Of a stretch of 64,000 nucleotides of DNA, positions 43,973 through 52,876 are shown one piece after another (the stretch's first letter is position 1; every line of letters starts with the position of its first letter). Made by a program: the position numbers and the translations under genes. A model generated the notes under the pieces. That model was not told the origin of the DNA. It did not search any database and saw nothing but the letters and a program-made list of their open reading frames with translations. This stretch comes from Verrucomicrobiia bacterium. Its GTDB lineage: Bacteria > Verrucomicrobiota > Verrucomicrobiia > Limisphaerales > Pedosphaeraceae. The stretch is from positions 1 through 64,000 of the forward strand of contig DATAUW010000005.1 in assembly GCA_036268055.1 (NCBI GenBank), written 5' to 3'.

Positions 43973-44746
43973 GTGACAACCAGCGAAGCCACTGCACTCT
44001 TGGAAAAATTTCGCGCCAGCGGCGTCAGCCGTGACGATGTCCTCCGCGCATTTCAAGCCGCGCCCGTCGCGGACCTCGGCTTCGCGCAGGTGGACACTCA
44101 TCGCGCGCTGCGCAAAGGTTTTCCCGAGGTGATTTTCGGCGCGGGTAAAACGCCGGAGCAAGTCGTCAAAATTGCCGCCAAACTTTTGGAGTCGGAAAAA
44201 CACGTTCTCATCACCCGCATCACCGATGCCCACGCGCGCGCCGTTCGCAAAACATTTAAACACGCCACGCATCACGAAATGGCGCGCTGCCTCACTATCG
44301 AGAAAGAACCTGTGCGCCCGCGTCCGGGAATCATCGCGGTGGTTTGCGCGGGCACAAGTGATTTGCCTGTCGCCGAGGAAGCCGCCGTCACCGCGGAGAT
44401 CATGGGCAATCGCGTCGAGCGAATTACCGACGTTGGCGTCGCGGGACTGCATCGCCTATTCGGCAAATTGCCTATCATTCAAAGCGCGAACGTCGTCGTC
44501 GTCGTCGCGGGCATGGAAGGCGCGCTGCCCAGTGTCGTCGCGGGGCTGGTTGCCAAACCCGTGATCGCCGTGCCCACCAGCGTCGGATATGGCGCAAATT
44601 TCGGTGGGCTTGCGGCCTTGCTCGGCATGCTCAACAGTTGCGGCAGCGGCGTGACCGTCGTAAATATTGATAACGGATTCGGCGCGGGTTACGCCGCCAG
44701 CCAAATCAACGCCCTTGCATTTTCCCAAAAGCGTGGCAACTCGTAG
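43973..44746 (+). CDS. larB: Pyridinium-3,5-bisthiocarboxylic acid mononucleotide nickel-cofactor synthesis protein LarB
   Basis: 257 residues from GTG 43973 (an upstream in-frame open region lacks a plausible start). LarB carboxylates nicotinic acid adenine dinucleotide, the first step to the nickel-pincer nucleotide cofactor of lactate racemase. The protein shows the AIR-carboxylase-like core: GKTPEQVVKIAAKLL, VVCAGTSDLPVAEEAAVTAEIMGNRVERITDVG, VVVVVAGMEGALPSVVAGLVAKPVIAVPTSVGYGANFGG. Length fits the family. It is followed 5 bases later by larC. The larE and larA genes are not in the window. Confidence 0.93.
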   Translation: MTTSEATALLEKFRASGVSRDDVLRAFQAAPVADLGFAQVDTHRALRKGFPEVIFGAGKTPEQVVKIAAKLLESEKHVLITRITDAHARAVRKTFKHATHHEMARCLTIEKEPVRPRPGIIAVVCAGTSDLPVAEEAAVTAEIMGNRVERITDVGVAGLHRLFGKLPIIQSANVVVVVAGMEGALPSVVAGLVAKPVIAVPTSVGYGANFGGLAALLGMLNSCGSGVTVVNIDNGFGAGYAASQINALAFSQKRGNS

Positions 44747-44751
44747 CAACG

Positions 44752-46059
44752 ATGAAATCTTTGTATCTCGATATTTTCAGCGGCCTCAGCGGCGATATGT
44801 TTATCGGCGCGATGATTGATCTCGGCGTGGACGCCGCCGCGCTGGAACACGAACTCAAAAAACTTCGCGTCTCCGGCTACCATCTCCATGTTAAGCGTGC
44901 GCAAAAATCCCAAATCGAAGGCGTCAAGTTTGATGTCCATCTGCACGAGCATCACGCGCACGAATCGCACGAACACCACGAGCATGAGCACGCCCATGCG
45001 CATCATCATGGCCATGAACATGACCACGACCACACGCACGAACAGGAACATGAACATAACCATGAGGAGCATCGCGATTTTCTCGCCATCAAACAGTTGA
45101 TCCACACCAGCGCGCTCTCTGCGTGGGTAAAAGAAAAATCGCTGAATATTTTTTATCGCATCGCGGTGGCTGAAGGGAAGATTCACGGTTGTGCTCCCGA
45201 CAAAGTCCACTTTCACGAAGTCGGCGCGGTGGATTCCATCGTGGACATTGTGGGTGCGTGCATCGCCTTGGAATTGCTTGGCAAGCCTCGCGTTTTTTCC
45301 GCGCCCGTCACCGAAGGCACCGGCTGGATCAAGTGCGCCCACGGACGCCTTCCCATCCCCGCGCCCGCCACGCTCGAGATTCTCGGCGCGCGCGGCATCG
45401 CCGTTACGCAATGCGAAGAACCGCACGAACTTGTCACGCCGACCGGCGCGGCGATCCTCGCGGAGTTCGCCGAAAGCTTCGGGCCGATGCGTGGACTTGT
45501 GGCCAGCCGCATCGGTTTCGGCCTCGGCACGCGCGATAACAAAACGCGTCCCAACGTCGTCCGCGCCATTCTTGGCGAAATCACTTTGACGGAATCCACC
45601 GCCGCGCACGATTGGGAGACCGACACCATCGCCATTCTCGAAACCAACCTTGACGACATCAACGCCGAAATCCTCGGCCATTTTGTTGAACAAACTTTGG
45701 CTGCCGGCGCGCTCGATGTTTTTCACACGCCGATCCAGATGAAGAAAAATCGTCCCGGCGTATTGCTAACCGTTTTGTGCGCCGCTAACGATGCCGATAA
45801 ATTCAGCGAACTGATGCTGCGCCAAACCAGCGCCTTTGGCGTGCGCCGCTCGACTGCCGAACGCCGAAAATTGCGTCGCGAATTCATCACCGTCGAAACT
45901 CAATACGGCCCTGTCACCGTCAAACTCGGTAAACTCGACGGCAAAATCGTGCAAGCCTCGCCCGAGTACGAATCCTGCCGCAAACTCGCCGAGCAAACCC
46001 AGGCGCCGCTGAAATCCATTTACGAAGCCGCACAAAAAGCTTTCAAGCCGGCACATTGA
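44752..46059 (+). CDS. larC: Nickel-pincer cofactor nickel-insertase LarC with His-rich loop
   Basis: 435 residues. LarC inserts nickel into the pincer cofactor precursor. MKSLYLDIFSGLSGDMFIGAMIDLG is the typical start. Residues about 63-107 are a very dense His/Glu/Asp region (HEHHAHESHEHHEHEHAHAH and on), suited to bind nickel. KVHFHEVGAVDSIVDIVGA and CAHGRLPIPAPATLEIL are family landmarks. In Lactobacillus plantarum LarC is made by programmed frameshift from two frames; here one intact frame encodes it. It sits directly behind larB and 3 bases before the next gene. Confidence 0.94.
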   Translation: MKSLYLDIFSGLSGDMFIGAMIDLGVDAAALEHELKKLRVSGYHLHVKRAQKSQIEGVKFDVHLHEHHAHESHEHHEHEHAHAHHHGHEHDHDHTHEQEHEHNHEEHRDFLAIKQLIHTSALSAWVKEKSLNIFYRIAVAEGKIHGCAPDKVHFHEVGAVDSIVDIVGACIALELLGKPRVFSAPVTEGTGWIKCAHGRLPIPAPATLEILGARGIAVTQCEEPHELVTPTGAAILAEFAESFGPMRGLVASRIGFGLGTRDNKTRPNVVRAILGEITLTESTAAHDWETDTIAILETNLDDINAEILGHFVEQTLAAGALDVFHTPIQMKKNRPGVLLTVLCAANDADKFSELMLRQTSAFGVRRSTAERRKLRREFITVETQYGPVTVKLGKLDGKIVQASPEYESCRKLAEQTQAPLKSIYEAAQKAFKPAH

Positions 46060-46062
46060 TAG

Positions 46063-46704
46063 ATGCAAGCCCTCGCTTCCCAAACTGATTTCGCCACGCT
46101 GCTCGAAAAAGAGCGCGCCATCGTTTTCATTTTCTTTCCGTGGTCGGCCAGCGCCGTCGAGTCGCGCGCCGTCGTCGAGGAATGGGAAGATAAAATGGCC
46201 GCGCAACCCGACCAAAATTCGTTTGAAGTTTCCGAGCTTTCGCCTGACGAATGTTCCTGGGCCTGGAAATGGCTCAATGAATCGTTGCTCGATGAATACG
46301 AAGCCGCGCCCGTAAATGGCAGCGTTGTCTGGCTGAAGCGCGGCTCCGTCGTGGGCCGCGTGGATTTCGCCGCGATGGCCGGAACAAAAGTCCTAGCGCG
46401 CACAACCGCCGCCTGTTTCAGCGATGACAAAAACGCCGCCTCGCATTCGAGCTTTAATTCCGAGTTGCTGCAAATTCTCTGCTGCCCGGAAACGCATCAA
46501 AAATTGAAACTCGCCCCACGCGCGCTGATCGAAAAATTAAATCAACAAATCAGCGCGGGCCGCGTGCAAAATCGTTCCGGCCAGCCCATCACCGATGCCC
46601 TTGACGGCGGCCTCGTGCGTGCCGATGGCAAATTTCTTTATCCCCTGCGCCAAAACATTCCCGTCCTCCTCGTGAACGAAGCGATTCCGCTCGCGGGAAT
46701 TTAA
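46063..46704 (+). CDS. Thioredoxin-like / Trm112-like fusion protein with degenerate cysteines
   Basis: 213 residues. The first 110 resemble a thioredoxin fold (AIVFIFFPWSASAVESRAVVEEWEDKM), but the place of the CxxC motif reads FPWSASAVE, with no cysteine, so redox activity is not expected. The last 80 resemble a Trm112 small zinc domain: LLQILCCPETHQKLKL and GGLVRADGKFLYPLRQNIPVLL, yet the usual second pair of cysteines is missing. It begins 3 bases after larC and is presumably co-transcribed with the nickel-cofactor genes. Role unknown; it could be a binding or scaffold protein. The Trm112 assignment is moderate. Confidence 0.65.
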   Translation: MQALASQTDFATLLEKERAIVFIFFPWSASAVESRAVVEEWEDKMAAQPDQNSFEVSELSPDECSWAWKWLNESLLDEYEAAPVNGSVVWLKRGSVVGRVDFAAMAGTKVLARTTAACFSDDKNAASHSSFNSELLQILCCPETHQKLKLAPRALIEKLNQQISAGRVQNRSGQPITDALDGGLVRADGKFLYPLRQNIPVLLVNEAIPLAGI

Positions 46705-46710
46705 AAAGCG

Positions 46711-47133
46711 TCACATCCGCTTTTCATCCACGTCAATAAAGTCCACGAACGTCTGGATGTCATCGCGATGTTCACAGCCGATTTGCTTCTTGCGCATCTT
46801 CAAGCGATCCGCCACTTCGCCGGGCTCCTTGCCACGATTGAATATAAATTCGCGAAACGCCGCTTTCTCAGCCTCCGTCTTTTTGATGTGCGCGCGCACC
46901 CAGTCGCACACCTGCCCGTCGGTCGCGGAATTTTTTACGACCTCGATCATCTGCTCCGCCGTCACGCCTGCGGCCTTGAGCCACGCGCCATCAAAGCCAT
47001 TGGTAAAATTTTCCTGGTAATCGGAATGCAATTTGTCCGCGAGATGCAGGCGAATTTTGTCCACGAAACGCGGCAGATAAACCCAGCCGCACATCGTTTC
47101 GCGCGGACTGCGGGGAAAAATAAGTTCACTCAT
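46711..47133 (-). CDS. DUF5069 family protein
   Basis: 140 residues from ATG 47133; the longer frame to 47202 is not supported. MSELIFPRSPRETMCGWVYLPRFVDKIRLHLA is the conserved start of this family of unknown function, frequent in Verrucomicrobia. The rest is helical, with charged residues (KKTEAEKAAFREFIFNRG, HRDDIQTFVDFID). No signal or membrane segment, so probably cytoplasmic. It is convergent with the preceding gene and divergent from the flavoprotein gene, 89 bases away. Confidence 0.85.
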   Translation of the reverse strand: MSELIFPRSPRETMCGWVYLPRFVDKIRLHLADKLHSDYQENFTNGFDGAWLKAAGVTAEQMIEVVKNSATDGQVCDWVRAHIKKTEAEKAAFREFIFNRGKEPGEVADRLKMRKKQIGCEHRDDIQTFVDFIDVDEKRM

Positions 47134-47222
47134 GCGCGCAATATTCGACCGGGCTGGCGTTCCTGTCAACTGCGCCCGAATAAAAATTGAAAAGCACGCC
47201 ATTCAAATACATCTTAGGCGCG

Positions 47223-48668
47223 ATGAACGAAATGGATTTTGATGTGGCGGTGATCGGCGGCGGCAGTGGCGGTTACGCGGCGGCGCGCATCACGGCCAAG
47301 TCGGGCTTGCGCACTGCCGTGATCGAGGGCGGCGAAGAAGTCGGCGGCCTGTGCATCCTGCGCGGCTGCATGCCGACCAAGGCGCTGCTTTACGCAGCCT
47401 ACGTCAAGCGGCTCGCACAACATCCTGAAACCTGGGGCATTCACACCGGCGGCGCCACCGTCAACTTCCCCGAAGTCATGGCCCGCAAAACCGCGATGGT
47501 CAAAGAATTCGCGGATTATCGCGCGGGGCAATTAAAGAATGGCGCGTTCAAATTCATCCGGGCGAACGCGCGCTTTCTCGATCCACATAAGCTCGCCCTC
47601 GGCACCGGCGAGAAACTTACCGCCAAAAAATTTCTCATCAGCACCGGCTCGACGGTCGCGCCTTCGCCCTTTCCTTTCCTCGACGAACTTGATTGCCTCG
47701 ACAGTGATTCCGCCTTGAGCCTCACCGAATTGCCCAAGTCCATGATCGTTCTCGGCGGCGGCGCGGTAGCGATTGAATTCGCGCAAATTTTCGCGCGCCT
47801 CGACGTGAAGGTGACGTTGATCCAGCGCAGCTCACACTTGCTCCCAAGTTTCGACGAAGATGCCGCCGATGAATTGGCCAAAGTATTTCGCCGCGAAGGC
47901 ATGACGGTTTACACCGGCACGAAACTCACCGGCGCGGCCCGCAAAACCGGGATGAAGCAAGTCACCTTCGAGCACGATGGCAAAACCGGGACGGTCGAAG
48001 CCCAGGAAGTTTTGTACGCGCTCGGACGCATTCCCAACACCGCCTCGCTCGGCCTCGATAAAGCCGGCGTCGAAACTGAAAAACATCGCATCATCACGAG
48101 TTCCACGATGCAAACATCGGCGAAGCATATTTACGCGGCGGGCGATTGCACCGGGCCGCACGAGATCGTTCATCTCGCGGTGACGCAGGGAGAAATCGCC
48201 GGGCACAATCTCCTGAAGCACGACAAGCCGCGCCACATGGATTATCGCCTATTGATTTCCATCGTCTTCACTGAACCGCAAGCCGCAACCGTTGGCCTCA
48301 CGGAAAAAGAAGCGAAGAAGAAAAATATTCCTTATGTCACCGCGAGCTATCCGTTCGCCGATCATGGCAAGTCGCTCATCATGGAAGCGAAAGACGGTTT
48401 TGTGAAATTGCTGGCCGATCCAAAAACCGGCGAGATCATCGGCGGCGCGTGCATCGGCCCGATCGGCGGCGAATTGATCCACGAAATTGTCGCAGCGATG
48501 TATAAGCGCATGAATGTGGCGGAGCTAGCTGCCATGCCGCACTATCATCCCACGCTCATGGAAATCTGGACTTATCCCGCCGAAGAACTCGCTGAAAAAA
48601 TCCCCGGTTACATTCCTGGATACGTGCCCTTGGATTTTGTCGCCCACGAACGCCACAAAGGCGGCTAA
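47223..48668 (+). CDS. FAD-dependent pyridine nucleotide-disulfide oxidoreductase (class I)
   Basis: 481 residues from ATG 47223 (a start at 47187 is less like the family). The FAD motif is DVAVIGGGSGGYAAARIT. The redox-active disulfide is Cys44-Cys49 in GGLCILRGCMPTKALL, and the C-terminal pair His442-Glu447 in HYHPTLMEI completes the class I active site. It resembles dihydrolipoyl dehydrogenase and mercuric reductase, but no lipoate, mercury or pyruvate-dehydrogenase genes are nearby, so the substrate is open. It converges with the NIPSNAP gene. Confidence 0.92.
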   Translation: MNEMDFDVAVIGGGSGGYAAARITAKSGLRTAVIEGGEEVGGLCILRGCMPTKALLYAAYVKRLAQHPETWGIHTGGATVNFPEVMARKTAMVKEFADYRAGQLKNGAFKFIRANARFLDPHKLALGTGEKLTAKKFLISTGSTVAPSPFPFLDELDCLDSDSALSLTELPKSMIVLGGGAVAIEFAQIFARLDVKVTLIQRSSHLLPSFDEDAADELAKVFRREGMTVYTGTKLTGAARKTGMKQVTFEHDGKTGTVEAQEVLYALGRIPNTASLGLDKAGVETEKHRIITSSTMQTSAKHIYAAGDCTGPHEIVHLAVTQGEIAGHNLLKHDKPRHMDYRLLISIVFTEPQAATVGLTEKEAKKKNIPYVTASYPFADHGKSLIMEAKDGFVKLLADPKTGEIIGGACIGPIGGELIHEIVAAMYKRMNVAELAAMPHYHPTLMEIWTYPAEELAEKIPGYIPGYVPLDFVAHERHKGG

Positions 48669-48682
48669 CCATTACAAGAGAG

Positions 48683-48702
48683 GGCGAGCGTCCACGCGAG
48701 CC
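48683..48702. repeat. Mini-hairpin between converging genes
   Basis: GGC-GA-GCG, loop TCCA, CGC-GA-GCC: an interrupted stem of six base pairs, member of the dispersed palindrome family described in the findings. It sits exactly in the 38-base gap between the stops of the flavoprotein and NIPSNAP genes. Confidence 0.5.
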
Positions 48703-48706
48703 GTAA

Positions 48707-49462
48707 CTATTTCATCGGCGAATAATCCGTCGGAACCATATAAATCGAATTCACCCCGTTTTGCACGGTGAGCGGCCCGTTTTTTTCCGAATCCGCTTTT
48801 GCCTTCACCCAATCCGCATCGTCACGAAAAGCTTTCCATGCCGCCGCCGCACCGTCCTTGTCTTTGTGCGCCAGTATATATATGAGCGTTTCGCCCGCGC
48901 CGTCCTTTTTCTCCGTCGGCACGAAATAACCCACTTGCGACAAACCATGTTTGTCAAAAAGCGCCGAGGTATGATCGCGAAAACGCGTGAGCAAATCATC
49001 CAGCTTACCCGGCGCAGCGTGATAAGTGCGCAATTCAAACAAGCGCGGCGCGCCATTCGCTGACGGTTGCACCACCGGCGAAAAATCCGTCGCGGTCAGA
49101 AAAACCGAATCCGCCTTGTTCACCAATCTTCCATTTACCCCGGAAGCTTTTTCTACGGCCTGCCACTCCGGGTCAGCGCCGAACTCCTTCCACGCTTGCC
49201 TCCGCGCCTCGCGACTTGGAAAAGCCAGCAGATAAATCAAGACATTGTTTGTATTATCCACCGGAATCCAATAGCCGATGCTCGTCATGTTGTGCTTCGC
49301 AAAAATCGCCAGCGTATGATTACGGAACCGCGCGCTCAAATCATCCAGTTTACCGGCGGCGGCGTGATAGGTGCGCAATTCGAAAAATCGCATCTCCTTG
49401 TCGGCGGAAAAACCGGTGGCCTGCATCAACGCAAAAGCTGCGAGGCATAAAATGAATTTCAT
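48707..49462 (-). CDS. Exported protein with two NIPSNAP domains
   Basis: 251 residues. A signal peptide (KFILCLAAFALMQATGFSAD) precedes two copies of the NIPSNAP/EthD-like dimeric barrel: FFELRTYHAAAGKLDDLSARFRNHTLAIF (about 26-54) and LFELRTYHAAPGKLDDLLTRFRDHTSALF (about 140-168), each with IGYWIP/VGYFVP and LIYLLAFPS/LIYILAHKD. The internal duplication replaces the dimer with a single chain. NIPSNAP functions are poorly known. Such exported forms are common in PVC bacteria. Two mini-hairpins follow the gene upstream, at 49522-49620. Confidence 0.9.
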   Translation of the reverse strand: MKFILCLAAFALMQATGFSADKEMRFFELRTYHAAAGKLDDLSARFRNHTLAIFAKHNMTSIGYWIPVDNTNNVLIYLLAFPSREARRQAWKEFGADPEWQAVEKASGVNGRLVNKADSVFLTATDFSPVVQPSANGAPRLFELRTYHAAPGKLDDLLTRFRDHTSALFDKHGLSQVGYFVPTEKKDGAGETLIYILAHKDKDGAAAAWKAFRDDADWVKAKADSEKNGPLTVQNGVNSIYMVPTDYSPMK

Positions 49463-49640
49463 GCGGCGACGCTAGCACTCGCTTATGACGACGGCGAGAA
49501 AATTTCACCTCCTGACGGACCGCGAGTCCATGATTCGCAGCAATCTACAATTAAGATTGCCGCGCCAGGCTGATTTGAGACGGCAATCTTCGCGGAAGTT
49601 GCTGTGGGTCATAGACCCGCGATCCGCAAGGGCATAAAAC
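49463..49640. repeat. Gap with two GCGGGTCTATGACCCGC-type hairpins
   Basis: Two members of the mini-hairpin family lie here: 49522-49538 (7-base arms with one G-T pair, CAT loop) and 49604-49620 (7-base arms, ATA loop, inverted orientation). Between them is a perfect 7-base stem at 49540-49560 (GCAATCT/AGATTGC). Nothing else is recognised; they may serve as terminators, RNA processing sites or mobile repeats. Confidence 0.55.
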
Positions 49641-52418
49641 TCACGCCGCCGTCGAAACCAGTTGCGTGCCCGGCTGAGCATCCAGGCAATCGCGCACGAG
49701 TTGGGCGAGTTGCGGCGCGGCGTACGGCTTCGCCAGAAACGGCCCGCCCGGCAAGCCCGATTCGCGTCCCATGACTTCCGCGCTGTAACCGCTGGTATAA
49801 ATCACCTTCAAGTTGGGCTGGCGAATTTTTAATTGCCGTGCAAGGTCCGCGCCGCTCAAGCCTTCCGGCATCACCATATCTGTCAGCAACAAATCAATAT
49901 TGCCGCTCTGCCCGTCCCAAACTTTCAACGCCTCCACACCATTCGCCGCCTCGAGCACCTGATAATGGCAGCTCTGCAAAATCTCCCGCACCCATTCGCG
50001 AACGATGGCTTCGTCTTCCACCAGCAAAATGGTTTCGTTTCGGCCGAGCGGAATCGCAGTCGGTTGCGCGGTGGCAGCTTCGGCAGTTTGTTCAACGGCT
50101 TTGCTCGCCGGCAAATAAATATAGAAAGTCGTTCCCACGCCGACTTCGCTTTTCACTTCGATCCAGCCCTCGTGCTGTTTCACGATGCCATAGACCGTTG
50201 CGAGTCCGAGTCCTGTGCCTTTGCCTACTTCTTTCGTCGAAAAAAATGGTTCGAAGATTCGGCCCAGCGTTTGTTTGTCCATGCCGGTGCCCGTGTCCGC
50301 GACGCTCAAGCAAACCGCCTGACCCGCGCGCGCGTCAGGATGCGATTGCGCCTGCACCGCATCCACGTCCACCACCGAAGTCGTGATGATCAACTGCCCG
50401 CCTTTGGGCATAGCGTCACGCGAATTCACCGCGAGGTTCATGATCACCTGCTCTAACATGCCGGTGTCCGCCATGAGCATCGGTAACGCCGCTGCGTATT
50501 TCGTCTCGACCACGATGTCTTCGCCGAGCAATCGCCCGAGCATGTTCGTCAAATTGCGCAACACCGTATTCAGGTCCAGCGAGCGCGGCTGCAATACTTG
50601 TTTGCGGCTGAACATCAGCAGTTGCCGCGTCAATGCCGCCGCGCGGCGTGACGCATTCGTGATCTGTTTCAACGGCCCCGTCAATGCGGCGTCACCATCA
50701 TAGCGTCCGAGCAAATAGTCCGAGTAACCCTGGATGACCGTGAGAATGTTATTGAAATCATGCGCGACGCCCGCCGCAAGTTGTCCCACCGATTCCAATT
50801 TTTGCGCGTGGCGAAATTGTGCTTCGAGATTTTGCATGTCGGTGATGTCCACACCGTAGCAATGCACCACCTGGCTCGCTGTGATGGGAAAAAACGACCA
50901 CGAAATCGTCCGGTCGCCACACGAAACTTCTTCGCTTAATTTTTTCTGCGCTGAGACCAGCGCTTGCCGTGCGATCTCCGACGCATTCACCGGCAAAATA
51001 TCCTGTGGATGCGGTCGCCCCAGCGAAGTCGCCATCGCTTGCGCCGCGTCGTTGAAATAAGTCAGTTCGCCTTGCGCATCGAACTCAAGCACCGGATTGG
51101 GATTGACTTGCGGAAATGCCGCGAGTTTTTGGATCTGGCGCTCGGCTTGTTTGCGCTCGGTGATGTCCGTCAAACTGCCCGACGCGCCAAGAATGCTTCC
51201 GTCCGCGTTCAACGTGCGCTGCGCATAGACTTCCACCCAGCACACTTTTCCGTCCTTGGTCAGCAATCGAGTCTCGTAACGGCAATAGTCAAGCTTGCGC
51301 TCCATCAACTGCAAAAAGATATGACTGTTGCGCTGGCGATCGTCGTGATGAATGAATTCGAGGAACAAACTGCCAAGCACTTCCTTGATTTCAAAACCGG
51401 TGATTTCGCGCCACGCCGGATTCAACGCCGTCCAATGGCCAAACTCGTTCACCTGGAAAACAACTTCCTTCAGGCTCTCGACCACGGAACGATATTTCAC
51501 TTCGCTCGCATCCAGCGCTTCTTCAGAACGCTTGCGTTCGACGCTCAGCGCAATGCCATTCGCGACCGAACCCATTTCCTGGATCACCGCCGGCGAAAGC
51601 GGTTGATGCGAAAAAATACTCATCAACCCGATCAACCGATGATCGAGAATCAGCGGGTAACCGGCATACGCCACGATGCCTTCGCGCTGCACCCAATCGG
51701 GACAGGGAATGCGTGGATCACCCGCGACATGGTTCACCAAAACCGGTTTGCCATCGCCGATGAATTCCTGCGTGAGCGTGATGTGCGTGACGGGATTATC
51801 TTTTGCGGGATTGCTGTGGATGGCCGCCGCGCTGGCTTCGAGATGAAGCGTTTTGTGATTGGGATCGAGAATCCAGATCTGCGCGAGATGCACATTCAGA
51901 TAGCGCACCATCGAATCAGCGCAGCGATATAAAATCGCGCTCAACGTCTCCGGCTGTGTCAGTGCCAAACCGATCTCTTCGCCGAACGCCGCCAAACTCG
52001 CCTGTTCAAAAGCCGCACTGGCCGTCGCGCGCTTGTGTTCCAGCGCATAACGAATCGCGCGTTCGAGCGAATCCGCGCGCAATTCCGCCTTCACCAGATA
52101 ATACGCCGCTCCCGCCTTCATCGCCTCCACGTCTACTTGATGCGCGCCGAGGCCGGTCAGCAAAATGATCGGCGCCTGGCAACCCTTCGACTGCGCCTCC
52201 GTCAAAAGTTCAATGCCGTTTCGCGCCCCTAGCCGATAGTCCAGCAGGCAAACGTCATGCTGATTGCGCAACATGACTTCAAGCCCTTGAGTGTACGACT
52301 TGACCCATTCCAGTTGAAACCGCCGCCCCTTCATGTTCGTGAAGAGACCGCGCGTAAGGATATAATCATCCTCGTCATCCTCGACGAGCAACACCCTGAT
52401 TAAGTCCAACTCGTTCAT
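49641..52418 (-). CDS. Hybrid histidine kinase with N- and C-terminal receiver domains
   Basis: 925 residues from ATG 52418; the frame continues upstream only into the neighbouring gene. Order: N-terminal receiver (VLLVEDDEDDYILTRGLF, Asp near 58 in LLDYRLG), a GAF domain, a PAS domain (with FGHWTALNPAWREITGF), a second PAS-like region, HisKA with His553 in AHDFNN, HATPase (GTGMDKQTLGRIFEPFF), and a C-terminal receiver with Asp847 in LLTDMVMPEG. No membrane segment is present, so it is cytosolic. It is the last gene of a three-gene phosphorelay (sensor kinase, single receiver, this kinase). Confidence 0.93.
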   Translation of the reverse strand: MNELDLIRVLLVEDDEDDYILTRGLFTNMKGRRFQLEWVKSYTQGLEVMLRNQHDVCLLDYRLGARNGIELLTEAQSKGCQAPIILLTGLGAHQVDVEAMKAGAAYYLVKAELRADSLERAIRYALEHKRATASAAFEQASLAAFGEEIGLALTQPETLSAILYRCADSMVRYLNVHLAQIWILDPNHKTLHLEASAAAIHSNPAKDNPVTHITLTQEFIGDGKPVLVNHVAGDPRIPCPDWVQREGIVAYAGYPLILDHRLIGLMSIFSHQPLSPAVIQEMGSVANGIALSVERKRSEEALDASEVKYRSVVESLKEVVFQVNEFGHWTALNPAWREITGFEIKEVLGSLFLEFIHHDDRQRNSHIFLQLMERKLDYCRYETRLLTKDGKVCWVEVYAQRTLNADGSILGASGSLTDITERKQAERQIQKLAAFPQVNPNPVLEFDAQGELTYFNDAAQAMATSLGRPHPQDILPVNASEIARQALVSAQKKLSEEVSCGDRTISWSFFPITASQVVHCYGVDITDMQNLEAQFRHAQKLESVGQLAAGVAHDFNNILTVIQGYSDYLLGRYDGDAALTGPLKQITNASRRAAALTRQLLMFSRKQVLQPRSLDLNTVLRNLTNMLGRLLGEDIVVETKYAAALPMLMADTGMLEQVIMNLAVNSRDAMPKGGQLIITTSVVDVDAVQAQSHPDARAGQAVCLSVADTGTGMDKQTLGRIFEPFFSTKEVGKGTGLGLATVYGIVKQHEGWIEVKSEVGVGTTFYIYLPASKAVEQTAEAATAQPTAIPLGRNETILLVEDEAIVREWVREILQSCHYQVLEAANGVEALKVWDGQSGNIDLLLTDMVMPEGLSGADLARQLKIRQPNLKVIYTSGYSAEVMGRESGLPGGPFLAKPYAAPQLAQLVRDCLDAQPGTQLVSTAA

Positions 52419-52423
52419 CGCGC

Positions 52424-52876
52424 TCAATTTTTGACCGGCAACAAAACCACTTTGAACCAGTATTCCACCACGGTCCGCAACACACCCACGAGGGCCGCAA
52501 ACGCCACCGGCTTGGAGATAAATGAATTTGCGCCCAGCGAATAAACTTTCGCCACGTCCGTCTCTGCCGCGGAAGTGGTCAGCACGACCACCGGAATTCT
52601 TTGCCATTCGGGGTTGGCCTTGATTTCCTTTAACGCCTCGCGTCCGTCTTTGCGTGGCATGTTCAAATCCAAAATGATCAGGCCGGGCCGGGGCGCGCTC
52701 GCGGGCGCGGCGAATTTATTCCGGCGATGCAAATAATCCAGCAACTCCACGCCGTCCTCAACGAATTGCACGTCGAGGTTCGCGCCGATTTCCTTGAAAG
52801 CGTCCTGCGCGAGCAGGCGATCGTCGGAATCGTCTTCAGCTACAAGAATGACATTGGGTTTCGTGCTTGGCGTCAC
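52424..52876 (-). CDS. Single-domain response regulator (Rcp1-like)
   Basis: 150 residues, a lone receiver: ILVAEDDSDDRLLAQDAF, Asp70 in LIILDLNMPRKDG, VVVLTTSA and FISKPVAF. It lacks an output domain and should pass phosphate between kinases rather than bind DNA. Rcp1-type receivers are typical partners of PAS/GAF kinases. Its start overlaps the stop of the upstream kinase by 4 bases (ATGA), and it ends 5 bases before the next kinase, so all three are one transcript. Confidence 0.93.
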   Translation of the reverse strand: MTPSTKPNVILVAEDDSDDRLLAQDAFKEIGANLDVQFVEDGVELLDYLHRRNKFAAPASAPRPGLIILDLNMPRKDGREALKEIKANPEWQRIPVVVLTTSAAETDVAKVYSLGANSFISKPVAFAALVGVLRTVVEYWFKVVLLPVKN

